Shown here in pieces: positions 13,960 through 22,375 of a stretch of DNA of 25,954 bases. The DNA comes from JADLCX01 sp038251595 (GTDB taxonomy: Bacteria > Planctomycetota > Phycisphaerae > Phycisphaerales > UBA1924), in assembly GCA_038251595.1 (NCBI GenBank), contig JBBSBC010000032.1, forward strand, positions 1 to 25,954, read 5' to 3'. The position numbers were made by a program, and so were the translations under genes. The notes under the pieces were generated by a model. The model did not search any database. It was not told where the DNA came from and saw only the letters and a list, made by a program, of their open reading frames with translations. Position 1 is the first letter of the stretch. Every line of letters begins with the position of its first letter.

Positions 13960-14586
13960 TTATGACTTTGCCGGCTCGGACATGGCCTTGCGGACCTTGG
14001 CGGCAAAAGCGGCCCGCTTATCGGCCTGACGGCGACGGGTCGAAGGACGACCGCCGATCTCCGGACCCTCTTCTGCGCCGACAAACTGAATGATGGCCAG
14101 TTCGGAGCCATCGCCGATGCGGGCCTTACCCAGTTTGACGATCCGGGTGCAGCCACCCGCACGATCCTTGAACCGGGGGGCGATGTTCTCGAAGATGTGC
14201 TTGACCAGCTTGGGGGCCTTGCGAAGCTCGCCGTAGCGGTTGCGCTCGACCTTGTCACTGTCGGGGATATTGAAGAACTTGCTGGCGCGATCGCGGAGGG
14301 CCCCCACCGCCTTCTTCTCGTCGTCGGTCGCGTTCTTGGGAAGATAGATCCAATCAAAGCCCAAACGATCGGCTCCGAGCTTGGCAATCACGTTGCGCCG
14401 GGCGTGCAGGTCGCCCTTCTTGGCGAGCGTGATGATCTTCTCGACCAAGGGCTGAACGGCCTTGGCCTTCTTGACCGTGGTCGTGATCTGGCCGTGCTCA
14501 AAGAGCCCGGCCGCGATGTTGCGGAGTGTGCTGGCGCGGTGCGCCGTGGTCCGACCGAGCCGATATCCGCCGCGAAGGTGACGCAT
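13960..14586 (-). CDS. rplQ: 50S ribosomal protein L17
   Basis: L17 lies near the peptide exit tunnel of the large subunit. The start is the ATG at 14584-14586, giving MRHLRGGYRLGRTTAHR as in the family; an upstream in-frame stretch of 51 codons is non-coding. The core motifs are present: RNIAAGLFEHGQITTT, LHARRN, and APRFKDRAGGCTRIVKLG. At 208 residues it is much longer than usual L17. An insertion of about 45 residues lies between the VIAKLGADR segment and KLVKHIFENIAPRF, and a basic tail of about 35 residues (RRRQADKR, KAMSEPAKS) ends the protein. It follows rpoA, the standard alpha-operon order, after a 197-bp spacer with a strong hairpin. Confidence 0.95.
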   Translation of the reverse strand: MRHLRGGYRLGRTTAHRASTLRNIAAGLFEHGQITTTVKKAKAVQPLVEKIITLAKKGDLHARRNVIAKLGADRLGFDWIYLPKNATDDEKKAVGALRDRASKFFNIPDSDKVERNRYGELRKAPKLVKHIFENIAPRFKDRAGGCTRIVKLGKARIGDGSELAIIQFVGAEEGPEIGGRPSTRRRQADKRAAFAAKVRKAMSEPAKS

Positions 14587-14742
14587 GATCCAAACTCCAG
14601 ACTTGGGCTGCAAACTCAGCCCGACTAAGAACAAGGGCGTAAGGGTAGGCCGGGCCGCCGCAAAAGACCAAAGCGGAATCCGCGGCGAAAACCCGCTATT
14701 CGAGCAGGAAATTGAGGCCAAGACATCGAAGCAGGACAAAGA

Positions 14743-14771
14743 CCTGATGCAACCGGTACGGTTGCATCAGG
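14743..14771 (-). terminator. Perfect 13-bp hairpin between rpoA and rplQ
   Basis: CCTGATGCAACCG (14743-14755) and its exact complement (14759-14771) are separated by 3 nt, starting 13 bases after the rpoA stop on the minus strand. The 3' side reads TCTTTGTCC, a weak T tract. It may partially terminate transcription or protect the rpoA mRNA 3' end. Confidence 0.6.
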
Positions 14772-14783
14772 CAGGTTGGTTAC

Positions 14784-15800
14784 TTAAGCCGGCGTCAGGG
14801 GATTGGTGACATTGACACCTTCGGGCAACTTCATGCCGAGGTCGAGGGTGATCTCGGAGAGCTTCTTCTTGACTTCACGGAGACTGGTGCGGCCGAACGA
14901 GCGGACCTTGAGCAGGTCCGAATCGGTGCGGATGACCAGGTCGGCGACGGTGGTGATGCGGGCGGATTCGAGGCAGTTGCTGGCCCGAACGGAGAGGTCA
15001 AGCTCGCCGATGGGCATGTTCAGCTTGCGGATCAACTCTTCATCAACACCGGCGGCCTTGGCGGCATCTTCGCTCACGAGTTCGCTGCCAATATCGAAGT
15101 ATTGAACAAAGGGGTTGAGGTGCTTGCGGAGGATCTTGGCGGCCTCGACCAGCGCCATCTCGGGCGTGACGGTGCCGTTGGTCCAGATATCCATGATGAG
15201 CTTGTCGTAGTTGGTGCGCTGACCGACGCGGGTCTCTTCGACCTTGTAACGCACACGCTGCACGGGTGAGTAGATCGCATCGATCGGGATGAGGCCGATC
15301 TCCTGATCTTCCTGCCGGTTGTACTGCTCGCTGGCGGGAACATAGCCGCGGCCCTTGCCGACGCGAAGCTCCATCTCGAAATCGACCTTGTCGGTGAGCG
15401 TCGCAAGGACAAGTTCCTTGTTGACGATCGTGACGGCAGCATCGGCCTCGATCAGCTCGGCCGTGACATCGCCGGGGCCGGTGGCCGCGACGGTCATGAC
15501 CTTGGATTCATCGCCCTCGATGGCAACGACCAGGCTCTTGATGTTGAGGACGATGTCGGTCACATCCTGCATTACACCGGGGAGCGTGGTGAACTCGTGG
15601 GTAGCGCCCTTGATTTTGATGGCGGTGACGGCCGCGCCTTCGAGGGAGGAGAGGAGGATGCGACGGAGCGAGTTGCCGATCGTGGTTCCGAAGCCCTTCT
15701 CGAAGGGCTCAACAGTGAAACGACCGAAGGTCTCGCTCTTGAACTTGGGGTCGTTACTGACCCGGCTGGGGAGTTCCAGCCCACGCCAACGGATGCGCAT
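14784..15800 (-). CDS. rpoA: DNA-directed RNA polymerase subunit alpha
   Basis: Alpha subunit that dimerises to nucleate RNA polymerase assembly and contacts promoters and activators. Length 338 residues. The N-terminal domain (about 1-235) includes the conserved FGRFTVEPFEKGFGTTIGNSLRRILLSSLEGAAV and the central GYVPASEQ region. A linker follows, then the C-terminal domain with LDLSVRASNCLESARI and VRSFGRTSLREVKKKL (about 260-325), the helix-hairpin-helix that binds UP elements. The N-terminus (MRIRWRGLELPSRV) carries an extension before the usual start. The 240-bp space upstream, where rpsD normally lies, has no coding signal on either strand. Confidence 0.97.
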   Translation of the reverse strand: MRIRWRGLELPSRVSNDPKFKSETFGRFTVEPFEKGFGTTIGNSLRRILLSSLEGAAVTAIKIKGATHEFTTLPGVMQDVTDIVLNIKSLVVAIEGDESKVMTVAATGPGDVTAELIEADAAVTIVNKELVLATLTDKVDFEMELRVGKGRGYVPASEQYNRQEDQEIGLIPIDAIYSPVQRVRYKVEETRVGQRTNYDKLIMDIWTNGTVTPEMALVEAAKILRKHLNPFVQYFDIGSELVSEDAAKAAGVDEELIRKLNMPIGELDLSVRASNCLESARITTVADLVIRTDSDLLKVRSFGRTSLREVKKKLSEITLDLGMKLPEGVNVTNPLTPA

Positions 15801-16002
15801 AGGGAATCACCTTCATGTCCGACGGAGACTGCAAGGAAATGGCACGCGCGACCGGCTGATGCGAGCTGAGCCGGGCCGTCGGACCTTCCCGGATGCTCTT
15901 CTGTGCGGAAGCGGTGTTGAGAAACGTGTGCGAGGACGGGTGCAAACGGCCGCGAGTCAGTACTGGCAAGGGTGCCGAGGCGAACTGTTGCCAGCGGAAG
16001 CA

Positions 16003-16020
16003 CCCGAGCTTGCGCTCGGG
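16003..16020 (-). terminator. Hairpin after rpsK
   Basis: CCCGAGC/GCTCGGG with a 4-nt loop, 21 bases past the rpsK stop on the minus strand, with no T tract on its 3' side. It lies in the 240-bp rpsK-rpoA spacer (15801-16040), which otherwise holds no gene. It may mark where the mRNA is processed or where rpsD was lost. Confidence 0.45.
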
Positions 16021-16040
16021 GGCACGCTTTGTGCGCAGGC

Positions 16041-16418
16041 TTAGACGCGGCGGCGCTTGGAGGGACGGCAGCCGTTGTGCGGGATCGGAGTGTGGTCTTC
16101 GACGGCGGTCACGCGGATGCCGGTTGAGACGATGCCGGTGACGGCGGACTCACGACCTGAACCGGTGCCCTTGACGAAGACTTCGACTTCGCTGACACCG
16201 ATCTTGCGGGCCTTCTGGCCGGCGGACTCGCCCGCGCGGGTCGCGGCGAAGGGCGTGCTCTTGCGTGCGCCCTTGAAGCCGATGGTGCCGGCAGAGTCCC
16301 AGCACAGGGTCTCGCCGTTGACGTCGGTGATGGTGACAATCGTGTTGTTGTGACTCGCCCGAACGTGGACGATGCCGCGGGTGACGTTCTTGCGGACTTT
16401 CTTTGCCTTCTTCGCCAT
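16041..16418 (-). CDS. rpsK: 30S ribosomal protein S11
   Basis: S11 sits on the 30S platform near the mRNA exit. The product has 125 residues, normal length. The family signature is intact: GIVHVRASHNNTIVTITD, GFKGARKSTPFAA, VEVFVKGTGSGRESA, and the C-terminal DHTPIPHNGCRPSKRRRV. The start ATG at 16416-16418 is preceded by GGAGGA, the clearest ribosome-binding site in the cluster. The gene is separated from rpsM by 95 bp that contain a U-tailed hairpin. Confidence 0.97.
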   Translation of the reverse strand: MAKKAKKVRKNVTRGIVHVRASHNNTIVTITDVNGETLCWDSAGTIGFKGARKSTPFAATRAGESAGQKARKIGVSEVEVFVKGTGSGRESAVTGIVSTGIRVTAVEDHTPIPHNGCRPSKRRRV

Positions 16419-16483
16419 GAAATCCTCCGGGGATCAGCCGACCGGTGAGGGTCGTACCCGCCGTGTGTTGAAAACGAAAAGAA

Positions 16484-16503
16484 CCCTCTGCGTGGGCAGA
16501 GGG
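16484..16503 (-). terminator. Intrinsic-terminator-like hairpin between rpsM and rpsK
   Basis: CCCTCTGC/GCAGAGGG with a 4-nt loop lies 10 bases after the rpsM stop. On the minus strand it is followed by TTCTTTTCGTTTTC, a good T-rich tail. It sits inside the operon, so it should act as a partial terminator or the downstream genes need their own promoter. Confidence 0.65.
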
Positions 16504-16513
16504 CGCGTATTGA

Positions 16514-16894
16514 TTACTTGGCCTTGACACCCTTCTTACCGGCGACCGTCTTCTTCTTGCCCTTGCGTGTGCGGGCGTTGCAGCGAGTACGCTGGCCGCG
16601 GGTGGGAAGACCCTTGCGGTGGCGATCGCCGCGATAGCTGCGAATATCCTTGAGGCGCTGGATGTTCTGCTGCGTCTGACGACGGAGCGCACCCTCGACG
16701 AGGTAGCTGCCGTCGATGATGGAGTTGATGGCGGCAAGCTGGGTCTCACCGACCTCGCTGGCGCGCTGGTCGCCATCGACCTTGGCCTCATCGAGAATCA
16801 GCTTTGCAAACTTCGGGCCGATGCCGTGGATGTACTGAAGCGCGAAGTAGATTTTCTTCTTCTCGGGAACGTCGATGCCGGCGATACGAGGCAC
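16514..16894 (-). CDS. rpsM: 30S ribosomal protein S13
   Basis: S13 is a 30S head protein that contacts the P-site tRNA and 50S bridges. The product has 126 residues with the family start PRIAGIDVPEKKKIYFALQYIHGIG (read in segments), SYRGDRHRKGLPTRGQRT and the basic tail ending GKKKTVAGKKGVKAK. The start codon is GTG at 16892-16894, supported by AAGGAG 6 bases upstream. The gene follows rpmJ after 103 bp without coding signal, in the usual infA-rpmJ-rpsM-rpsK order. Confidence 0.97.
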   Translation of the reverse strand: MPRIAGIDVPEKKKIYFALQYIHGIGPKFAKLILDEAKVDGDQRASEVGETQLAAINSIIDGSYLVEGALRRQTQQNIQRLKDIRSYRGDRHRKGLPTRGQRTRCNARTRKGKKKTVAGKKGVKAK

Positions 16895-16997
16895 TGGGAG
16901 CTCCTTCGGACAGAGAACATGAAACCGAGATCAGCGGGTGACCATCAGGTGATAATCAGGCCGAGCAAATACGCGGGGCCTGAACCTGAGACGAACC

Positions 16998-17114
16998 TCA
17001 CCCCTGCACTTGCTTGTGCTTCGGATCGGCTTTACAAATGACGCGGACCTTGCCCTTGCGGCGCACCACCTGGCACGCATTGCAGATCCGCTTGACGCTG
17101 GCTTTAACCTTCAT
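16998..17114 (-). CDS. rpmJ: 50S ribosomal protein L36
   Basis: A 38-residue protein starting MKVKASVKRICNACQ at the ATG at 17112-17114 and ending HKQVQG before a TGA at 16998-17000. It is the zinc-binding (C+) type of L36, with ligands Cys11, Cys14, Cys27 and His33. It lies between infA and rpsM as in most bacteria, although the gaps (167 bp and 103 bp) are long. The gene is easily missed because of its size, but the match to the family over its whole length is unmistakable. Confidence 0.93.
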   Translation of the reverse strand: MKVKASVKRICNACQVVRRKGKVRVICKADPKHKQVQG

Positions 17115-17281
17115 AACTCAAACCGTCCTTTACCCGTTGATTCCGGCCATTTCCGGATGAGGCGAGAGGGATGATAGAACCCTGACTGCGGGGAGTCATC
17201 TCGAACCCACGAAGAAAGACCCGCAGATGTGCGACACCCGCAAAGAACACAAACCGATTTGACCGCCGGAATGATGCCGGA

Positions 17282-17500
17282 CTAGTGGCGGTATGTGATG
17301 CGGGCCTTGGTGAGGTCGTAGGGACTCAGTTCGACCGTGATGCGATCTCCGGGCAGGATTCTGATGTAGTTCATGCGCATCTTGCCGGAGACGTACGCCA
17401 AAACTTTGTGGCCGTTGGGGAGTTTCACCATGAACATGGCGTTGGGAAGAGCCTCGATCACTTCAGCGTCGAGCGTGAGTTTGTCGTCCTGTTTCGCCAT
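17282..17500 (-). CDS. infA: Translation initiation factor IF-1
   Basis: OB-fold factor of 72 residues that binds the 30S A site during initiation. The start is the ATG at 17498-17500 (MAKQDDKLTLDAEVIEALPN), with AAAGGAT just upstream; an in-frame codon seven residues earlier is less likely. Family landmarks are present: NAMFMVKLPNGHKVLAYVSGKMR, RILPGDRITVELSPYDLTKARI. adk and map, which usually separate secY and infA, are absent. The 154-bp gap to secY contains a 16-bp tandem repeat. Confidence 0.97.
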   Translation of the reverse strand: MAKQDDKLTLDAEVIEALPNAMFMVKLPNGHKVLAYVSGKMRMNYIRILPGDRITVELSPYDLTKARITYRH

Positions 17501-17564
17501 AGATCCTTTGGGGTATCCCACCTTGACCGGGGTGGGGGTCCCTGGGCATGTCTATCAGTCATTA

Positions 17565-17596
17565 ACCAGAGCGAGTTTCAACCAGAGCGAGTTTCA
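17565..17596. repeat. Tandem duplication of 16 bp between secY and infA
   Basis: ACCAGAGCGAGTTTCA occurs twice back to back (17565-17580 and 17581-17596) in the spacer between the secY stop and the infA start. It has no coding role and appears to be a simple replication-slippage duplication. Confidence 0.75.
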
Positions 17597-17654
17597 ATCT
17601 AAGCACCGTCAACCAACTTCAATGCAAACTCTGAAGCGAAATCGAGTCAAGAAA

Positions 17655-19055
17655 TTACCTGTTGAAGGCCGCGCCGCGGAGGCGGGAGGCCGCACTTGCT
17701 TCTGTGCCGCCGAGGAAGCCTGCGTAGTTTCGCATGAGGAGGTTGGCTTCAACCCGTTGGATGAAGTCAAGCACCACCGAGACGACGATGAGCAGACCCG
17801 TGCCGCCGAGGAACTGTGTCACCTCAGCACTGACGTTGAACGCCTTGTTGACGACCATGGGGGCGACCGCAATAACCGAGAGGAAGGCGGCACCTACGTA
17901 GGTGATGCGTTCCATGACGGTTTCCAGATACTCGGCCGTGCGTGGACCCGGGCGGAGGCCGGGAATAAAGGATCCGTGGTCGCGAAGCTGCTTGCTCATT
18001 TCCTCAGGATTAAACTGGACAGTAATCCAGAAGTAGCTGAAGAAGTAGATCAAGAGGATTTCGCCGATGACGTAGGGGAACTGTCCGTGGGCGAACTGAT
18101 CGCTCATCCACTGCGTGGTATCGGCCCAGAATGAGCCGCCACCGCCGACGCGCGACTGCTGCGCAAGGGCACTGAAGATGACCGAAGGGAAGATCATCAG
18201 CGAGCTGGCGAAGATCACCGGCATGACGCCGCCGTGGTTGATTCGCAGAGGGAGGTAGCTTTTCTGGCCGCCAAAAACCTTTCGACCGCGGGTATGTTTG
18301 GCTTGCTGGATGGGGATGCGTCGTTGGGCGACGGTCATGACGACCGACCCTGCGACGACCAGCACAAAGCCGGCAAAGAGGAAGAAGATTGCGGGCCAGC
18401 CCATCTTGGCGGGGTCAGCAGGATCGAAGTTGTTGTAGACATCGCCGATGGCGATGGGCATTCGTGTGAGAATGCCCGCCGCGATGATGAGAGAAACGCC
18501 GTTGCCAATTCCGAACTTATCGATCTGCTCGCCGAGCCACATCAGGAACATGCAGCCAGCGGTGAGTGCCGCGATGGCCATGACCCACCAGATGGGGTTT
18601 GATGCCCACTGGGGATAGACGAGGCCGAACGCGGTGATGTACTTCAACCAGCCGATGCCCTGAACAAGACAAAGCGCGATGGTCGCGAGTCGCGTCCACT
18701 CCTGAATCTTCTGGCGACCGGTCGGCCCTTCCTGCTGCAATGCCTTCATTCGCGGCGAGACCGAGGTGACGAGCTGGAAGATAATGCCCGCAGAGATGTA
18801 GGGCATGATGCCCAGGCCGAAGATGGTCGATTGACCGAAAGCACCGCCCGAGAAGACGGTGACGAACTGGGCTGCACGCCCGGCCGCGGAACCGCTCTCG
18901 ACTTGAATCTTGAAGTGCTCGGCGAGTTTGTCCTGATTCACACCGGGCAGAGGAATCCAATGCCCGAGACGGAAGATCGCGAGCATGCCCAGAGTGAAGA
19001 GGATCTTCGTCCTGAGTTCGGCGATCTTGAAGACGTTGATCAGGGCCTGCAGCAT
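17655..19055 (-). CDS. secY: Preprotein translocase subunit SecY
   Basis: Central channel of the Sec translocon in the inner membrane. The product has 466 residues with ten predicted membrane segments. Conserved landmarks are FRLGHWIPLPGVN with the periplasmic plug that follows, IFGLGIMPYISAGIIFQ, GQKSYLPLRINHGGVMPVIFA, and the cytosolic C5 loop GSFIPGLRPGPRTAEYL, which contacts SecA and the ribosome. The start is the ATG at 19053-19055. It follows rplO, as in the spc operon, and precedes infA directly. The C-terminus (about 20 residues, GTEASAASRLRG) is Ala/Arg-rich. No feature suggests loss of function. Confidence 0.97.
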   Translation of the reverse strand: MLQALINVFKIAELRTKILFTLGMLAIFRLGHWIPLPGVNQDKLAEHFKIQVESGSAAGRAAQFVTVFSGGAFGQSTIFGLGIMPYISAGIIFQLVTSVSPRMKALQQEGPTGRQKIQEWTRLATIALCLVQGIGWLKYITAFGLVYPQWASNPIWWVMAIAALTAGCMFLMWLGEQIDKFGIGNGVSLIIAAGILTRMPIAIGDVYNNFDPADPAKMGWPAIFFLFAGFVLVVAGSVVMTVAQRRIPIQQAKHTRGRKVFGGQKSYLPLRINHGGVMPVIFASSLMIFPSVIFSALAQQSRVGGGGSFWADTTQWMSDQFAHGQFPYVIGEILLIYFFSYFWITVQFNPEEMSKQLRDHGSFIPGLRPGPRTAEYLETVMERITYVGAAFLSVIAVAPMVVNKAFNVSAEVTQFLGGTGLLIVVSVVLDFIQRVEANLLMRNYAGFLGGTEASAASRLRGAAFNR

Positions 19056-19151
19056 TCGTATCCGTCCATGAAAACCGTGTGCAAAGCGGGAGCGAAGTTT
19101 TGAAAGGCCGCGGGTCTACGACCAGAGGGCCTGAACCGTACCAACCCGCTG

Positions 19152-19880
19152 TCAATCCTTCGTTGGGTCAGGCTTGGGGTCAGCCTTAGGGGCTGGCTTG
19201 GATTCCGACTTGGCATCTGACTTCGCTTCAGGCTTTCCTTCGGGTTTGCCCTCTGCTTTGGCCTTGCCGCCCTTCTTGGGTTTATCGTCGGCGGCCTCTT
19301 CAATGGTTTCGATGACCGGTTTCTTGGCCTTCGAGCCGCGCTTGAGCTTCTTGGTGAGGTTCTTGGGGGACTTGTCGTCGGAGTTGCGATCGACGCCGCG
19401 AACCTTGTCGCGACGTGTGCCGGTCTCTTTGACGGTGCCACCGGCTGCGCCGACCAGGACACGAACCTTGGCGGTCACGCGGCTGGCGACGATGTTCAGC
19501 TTCTGGGTGATCTGCACATCTCCGACATCGCCGAGGATCTTGAGATCGCGGCTGGTATCGCGGATGAGGCCCGCCTTGATGAGGGTCTCGGCGTTGACAT
19601 CGCCACCCTTTGCGAACGTGGGGTGAGCGACAATCGCACGCAGGTTCACGATCCAGAACTCGATCGTGAAGTTGGCGTTGTTGAAGCCGAACTTCCGCAG
19701 ACGGCGGAAGTAGGGCATCTGGCCGCCTTCGAAGCCGGTCTTGCGTGCGGTACCGGAACGAGAGCCTGCACCCTTCTGGCCGCGACCTGCTCGACGACCA
19801 GTGCCGGAGCCTGTGCCGCGCCCAACGCGCTTTCGGGCCTTGTACTTACCGGCCAGTTGGGTGATGTCATGAATCATCAT
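19152..19880 (-). CDS. rplO: 50S ribosomal protein L15 with a long charged C-terminal tail
   Basis: L15 is a late assembly protein of the 50S. The first ~160 residues are a normal L15: ITQLAGKYKARKRVGRG, GRRAGRGQKGAGSRSG, FEGGQMPYFRRLRKFGF and the C-terminal TAKVRVLVGAAGGTVKE. The remaining ~80 residues are a low-complexity Lys/Pro/Glu/Asp tail (repeated KPEGKPEAKSDAKSES-like units) not found in most L15 proteins. Two ATGs are possible at the start; the first (19878-19880) is best spaced from GGAG. rpmD (L30), which normally lies between rpsE and rplO, is absent from the 131-bp gap. Confidence 0.95.
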   Translation of the reverse strand: MMIHDITQLAGKYKARKRVGRGTGSGTGRRAGRGQKGAGSRSGTARKTGFEGGQMPYFRRLRKFGFNNANFTIEFWIVNLRAIVAHPTFAKGGDVNAETLIKAGLIRDTSRDLKILGDVGDVQITQKLNIVASRVTAKVRVLVGAAGGTVKETGTRRDKVRGVDRNSDDKSPKNLTKKLKRGSKAKKPVIETIEEAADDKPKKGGKAKAEGKPEGKPEAKSDAKSESKPAPKADPKPDPTKD

Positions 19881-20011
19881 GTTCGGAAAACTCCGGCAGA
19901 AATCAGTTCAGGATCAGAGACCGTTCAACTTGAGCCAATCAACGCAAAGCCATTGACCCAACCAATCACCAGCACCCACCCAACACCCATCACGTTCGAC
20001 AGGTGAGGAAC

Positions 20012-20797
20012 TTACTGAGCAGCGGGCGCTGCGGGTGCGCTTTCACCAGAGGAGCCGCCCGAGGGAGCACCTGATGAGCCGCCCGATGAGGAATCGGAAC
20101 GACGAGGGCCACGCGAACCGCCACCCCCACCACCGCCGCCGCCACCAAAACCGCCGCGACCGCCGCCACCCTGGCGACCACCTCGGCGATTGCCATCGCC
20201 AACGGTATTGACAGGACCGCGCTGTCGGCGTTCGCCGGTTGCGGACTCAGTGGCACCCGAGGCGGCCATGAACGCACGGCCGCGCTCGATGCGGCCTTCG
20301 ATGTGTGTCTGGCCCAGTTCCTTTCCGCGAAGCGCGGCCACTTCGCTCGGAATGCGGATCTGATCAAGCCCGGCGAAGACGGCCTTCACGGCGTTGCGGG
20401 CGTTGGTCGATCCGTAGCACTTGGTCAGGCAGTCGGTAACGCCGGCCATTTCGAGAATGGAGCGAACGACCGTGCCAGCGACCACACCGGTACCGGGTGA
20501 AGCGGGGATCAGACGGACCTTGCTGGCCGCGTAGTTTCCTTCAACTTCGTGGTGGATGGTGGTGCCGATGCGCGGGACTGAGAAGAGCTTGCGCTTGGCG
20601 TACTTCTGCGCCTTCTCGATGGCGACCGGGACTTCGTTGGCCTTGGCGTAGCCATAGCCGACCTGCCCGTTGCGGTTTCCCACAACGACCAGAGCGCCGA
20701 AGCTGAATCGCCGACCGCCCTTCACGGTTGCGGCGGTGCGATACACACCGATGGTCGTGGATTCAAGTTGCGAAGATTCGTCGATCATCTCAGGCAT
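20012..20797 (-). CDS. rpsE: 30S ribosomal protein S5 with a Gly-rich C-terminal extension
   Basis: S5 is a fidelity protein of the 30S body. Residues up to about 185 form the normal protein: VKGGRRFSFGALVVVGN and VGYGYAKANEVPVAIEKA in the N-terminal domain, IPASPGTGVVAG and the TNARNAVKAVFAGL region in the C-terminal domain. The final ~75 residues are an RGG- and Gly-rich tail (GGRQGGGGRGGFGGGG, then Ser/Gly and Pro/Ala), similar in style to eukaryotic RNA-binding tails. The N-terminus is short compared with E. coli S5. The start is the ATG at 20795-20797, with only a weak ribosome-binding site. Confidence 0.95.
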   Translation of the reverse strand: MPEMIDESSQLESTTIGVYRTAATVKGGRRFSFGALVVVGNRNGQVGYGYAKANEVPVAIEKAQKYAKRKLFSVPRIGTTIHHEVEGNYAASKVRLIPASPGTGVVAGTVVRSILEMAGVTDCLTKCYGSTNARNAVKAVFAGLDQIRIPSEVAALRGKELGQTHIEGRIERGRAFMAASGATESATGERRQRGPVNTVGDGNRRGGRQGGGGRGGFGGGGGGGGGGSRGPRRSDSSSGGSSGAPSGGSSGESAPAAPAAQ

Positions 20798-20869
20798 GGG
20801 AGGCTCATGAACAGGGGACTATGTACGACAAACTCTGAACGTTGAAAACCGTGTTCTGAAAGGCGAGAA

Positions 20870-21238
20870 CTAGAACTTGAGGCCAGCTTCGCGGGCGGCT
20901 TCGGCAAGAGCCTTGACGCGGCCGTGAAACTTGAACCCGCCGCGATCGAACGCGACCGCGCTCACGCCGGCCTTCTTGGCCCGTTCGGCAATCAACTTGC
21001 CGACAATGGCCGCGGACTGGCTGTTGCCGGTCTTGACATCACCGCCGTGGGCCTCACCCTCGACGCTTGAGGCCGCGGCGAGGGTCTTGCCGGCAAGATC
21101 ATCGATCACCTGCACGTGAATATGCCGAACCGACTTGTAAACCGCGAGACGGGGCCGGTCGGGTGTCCCGGTGACCTGCGAGCGAACTCGCTTATGCCGG
21201 CGGAGGCGACGGGCCGCTTTGTTCTTGTTCTTATCCAT
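20870..21238 (-). CDS. rplR: 50S ribosomal protein L18
   Basis: L18 binds 5S rRNA in the central protuberance. It has 122 residues, typical length. The basic N-terminus (MDKNKNKAARRLRRHKR), TPDRPRLAVYKSVRHIHVQVID, VGKLIAERAKKAGV and the C-terminal VAFDRGGFKFHGRVKALAEAAREAGL are all family features. The start is the ATG at 21236-21238. It lies in the expected position between rplF and rpsE, with spacers of 114 and 72 bp instead of the near-zero distances usual in this operon. Confidence 0.97.
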   Translation of the reverse strand: MDKNKNKAARRLRRHKRVRSQVTGTPDRPRLAVYKSVRHIHVQVIDDLAGKTLAAASSVEGEAHGGDVKTGNSQSAAIVGKLIAERAKKAGVSAVAFDRGGFKFHGRVKALAEAAREAGLKF

Positions 21239-21352
21239 GGTCTTGCTCTCGTGAACTGCTTGTTTGAATCGTGTCTGACAAGCCGTGATCGTTGCGTGAA
21301 TCGAACTTGGAGCTGAGTTTTCAAGTGCGGGGTTGGCCCGGCACGATGTGGC

Positions 21353-21904
21353 TCAAGCGCCGAACTGCTTGCCCTGCTTACGCTTGATGGTCTCGGTGGT
21401 GTACTTGATACCCTTGCCATTGTAAGGCTCGGGCTTGCGGACGGCGCGCATCTCGGCGGCAAACTGGCCAACCGACTGCTTGTCAGCACCGCGAATCTTG
21501 ACAAACTGCTTGTCAACCGTGACATCGAGCCCCACGGGGACATCCATGAAGATGGCGTTGGCAAAGCCGACGACCAGCTTGAGCTTTTTGCCCTGCAACG
21601 AAGCGGTCCAGCCTACGCCGACCACTTCCATTGATTTCTCGTACCCATCGGTCACGCCCTTGATCGCGTTCTGGATGAGTGCGCGGGCGGTGCCCCAGCG
21701 AGCACGCAGGAAGCGATCTTCAAGCTGCGCCGTTTCAAGCGTGAGCTTGAGGGCCTTCTCGGACTCTGCCCAAGTGACCTTGATGGCCGGATCGACCTGG
21801 ACCGCGAGGTTGGTCTTGGGACCGGTCACGGTGACCAGGTTGTCCTTGATCGTGACCTTGACGTTGCCGGGGACGGCGATTGGCTTTCTTCCGATACGAG
21901 ACAT
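21353..21904 (-). CDS. rplF: 50S ribosomal protein L6
   Basis: L6 binds near the sarcin-ricin loop of 23S rRNA. The product has 183 residues, two repeated alpha/beta domains. It starts MSRIGRKPIAVPGNVKVTIKD (in segments), contains the domain boundary motif GVTDGYEKSMEVVGVGWTAS, and ends with AEMRAVRKPEPYNGKGIKYTTETIKRKQGK, the C-terminal signature. No insertion or truncation is evident, which makes it one of the few length-conserved proteins in this cluster. The start is the ATG at 21902-21904. Confidence 0.97.
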   Translation of the reverse strand: MSRIGRKPIAVPGNVKVTIKDNLVTVTGPKTNLAVQVDPAIKVTWAESEKALKLTLETAQLEDRFLRARWGTARALIQNAIKGVTDGYEKSMEVVGVGWTASLQGKKLKLVVGFANAIFMDVPVGLDVTVDKQFVKIRGADKQSVGQFAAEMRAVRKPEPYNGKGIKYTTETIKRKQGKQFGA

Positions 21905-21976
21905 GGTCTGTCGCTCCTCACCAGTCGCTCATCGCGCCGGCGGCTTCAACCCTTGAACGAGAACACAGGAAAGGAT

Positions 21977-22375
21977 TCAGTCAACAGTGCAGAGCAGCTC
22001 GCCACCCACACGTTCGGTGCGGGCTTTGCGGTCGCTCATCACGCCGCGGGATGTGGAAACAATGCTGATACCCAGGCCTTGAAGAGGCGAAGGAAGATCA
22101 TCAACCGGGCGGTAGACGCGCCGACCTGGCTTGGACTCACGCTTGAGTGTGTGAAGGATGGTCTCGCCGCGAGGTCCATACTTAAGCTTCACCTTTAGCT
22201 TGCCCGAGCGGCCGTCTTCGACCACCTCGAACGAGTCGATGTAACCCTCGTCGCGAAGGACTTCCGCGATGCCGCGGCAGACCTTGCTGTTGTTGCACAC
22301 AACATTCTTCGAGCGGTTGCGCGCGGCGTTCCGCACGCGGGTGATCATGTCTGCGATGGGGTCGTTGATAGCCAT
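21977..22375 (-). CDS. rpsH: 30S ribosomal protein S8
   Basis: S8 is a primary 16S rRNA-binding protein and, in E. coli, the translational regulator of the spc operon. It has 132 residues from the ATG at 22373-22375 (MAINDPIADMITRVRNAARN). An upstream frame extension of about 120 codons is non-coding. The N-terminal domain (IAEVLRDEGYIDSF) and the C-terminal RNA-binding part ending GISIVSTSRGVMSDRKARTERVGGELLC are typical. The C-terminus differs slightly from the usual GEVLCYVW, reading GELLCTVD. Confidence 0.96.
   Translation of the reverse strand: MAINDPIADMITRVRNAARNRSKNVVCNNSKVCRGIAEVLRDEGYIDSFEVVEDGRSGKLKVKLKYGPRGETILHTLKRESKPGRRVYRPVDDLPSPLQGLGISIVSTSRGVMSDRKARTERVGGELLCTVD

Noticed and set aside
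15801..16040. Possible rpsD remnant between rpsK and rpoA
   Set aside because: No frame in the 240 bp resembles S4; only a hairpin is visible.
16150..16791. Minus-strand frame of 213 codons across rpsM and rpsK
   Set aside because: Low-complexity Arg/Ser/Pro sequence that overlaps two certain ribosomal genes in another frame.
19881..20011. Possible rpmD (L30) between rpsE and rplO
   Set aside because: No frame of about 60 codons with L30 features was found in these 131 bp; the gene appears to be absent here.
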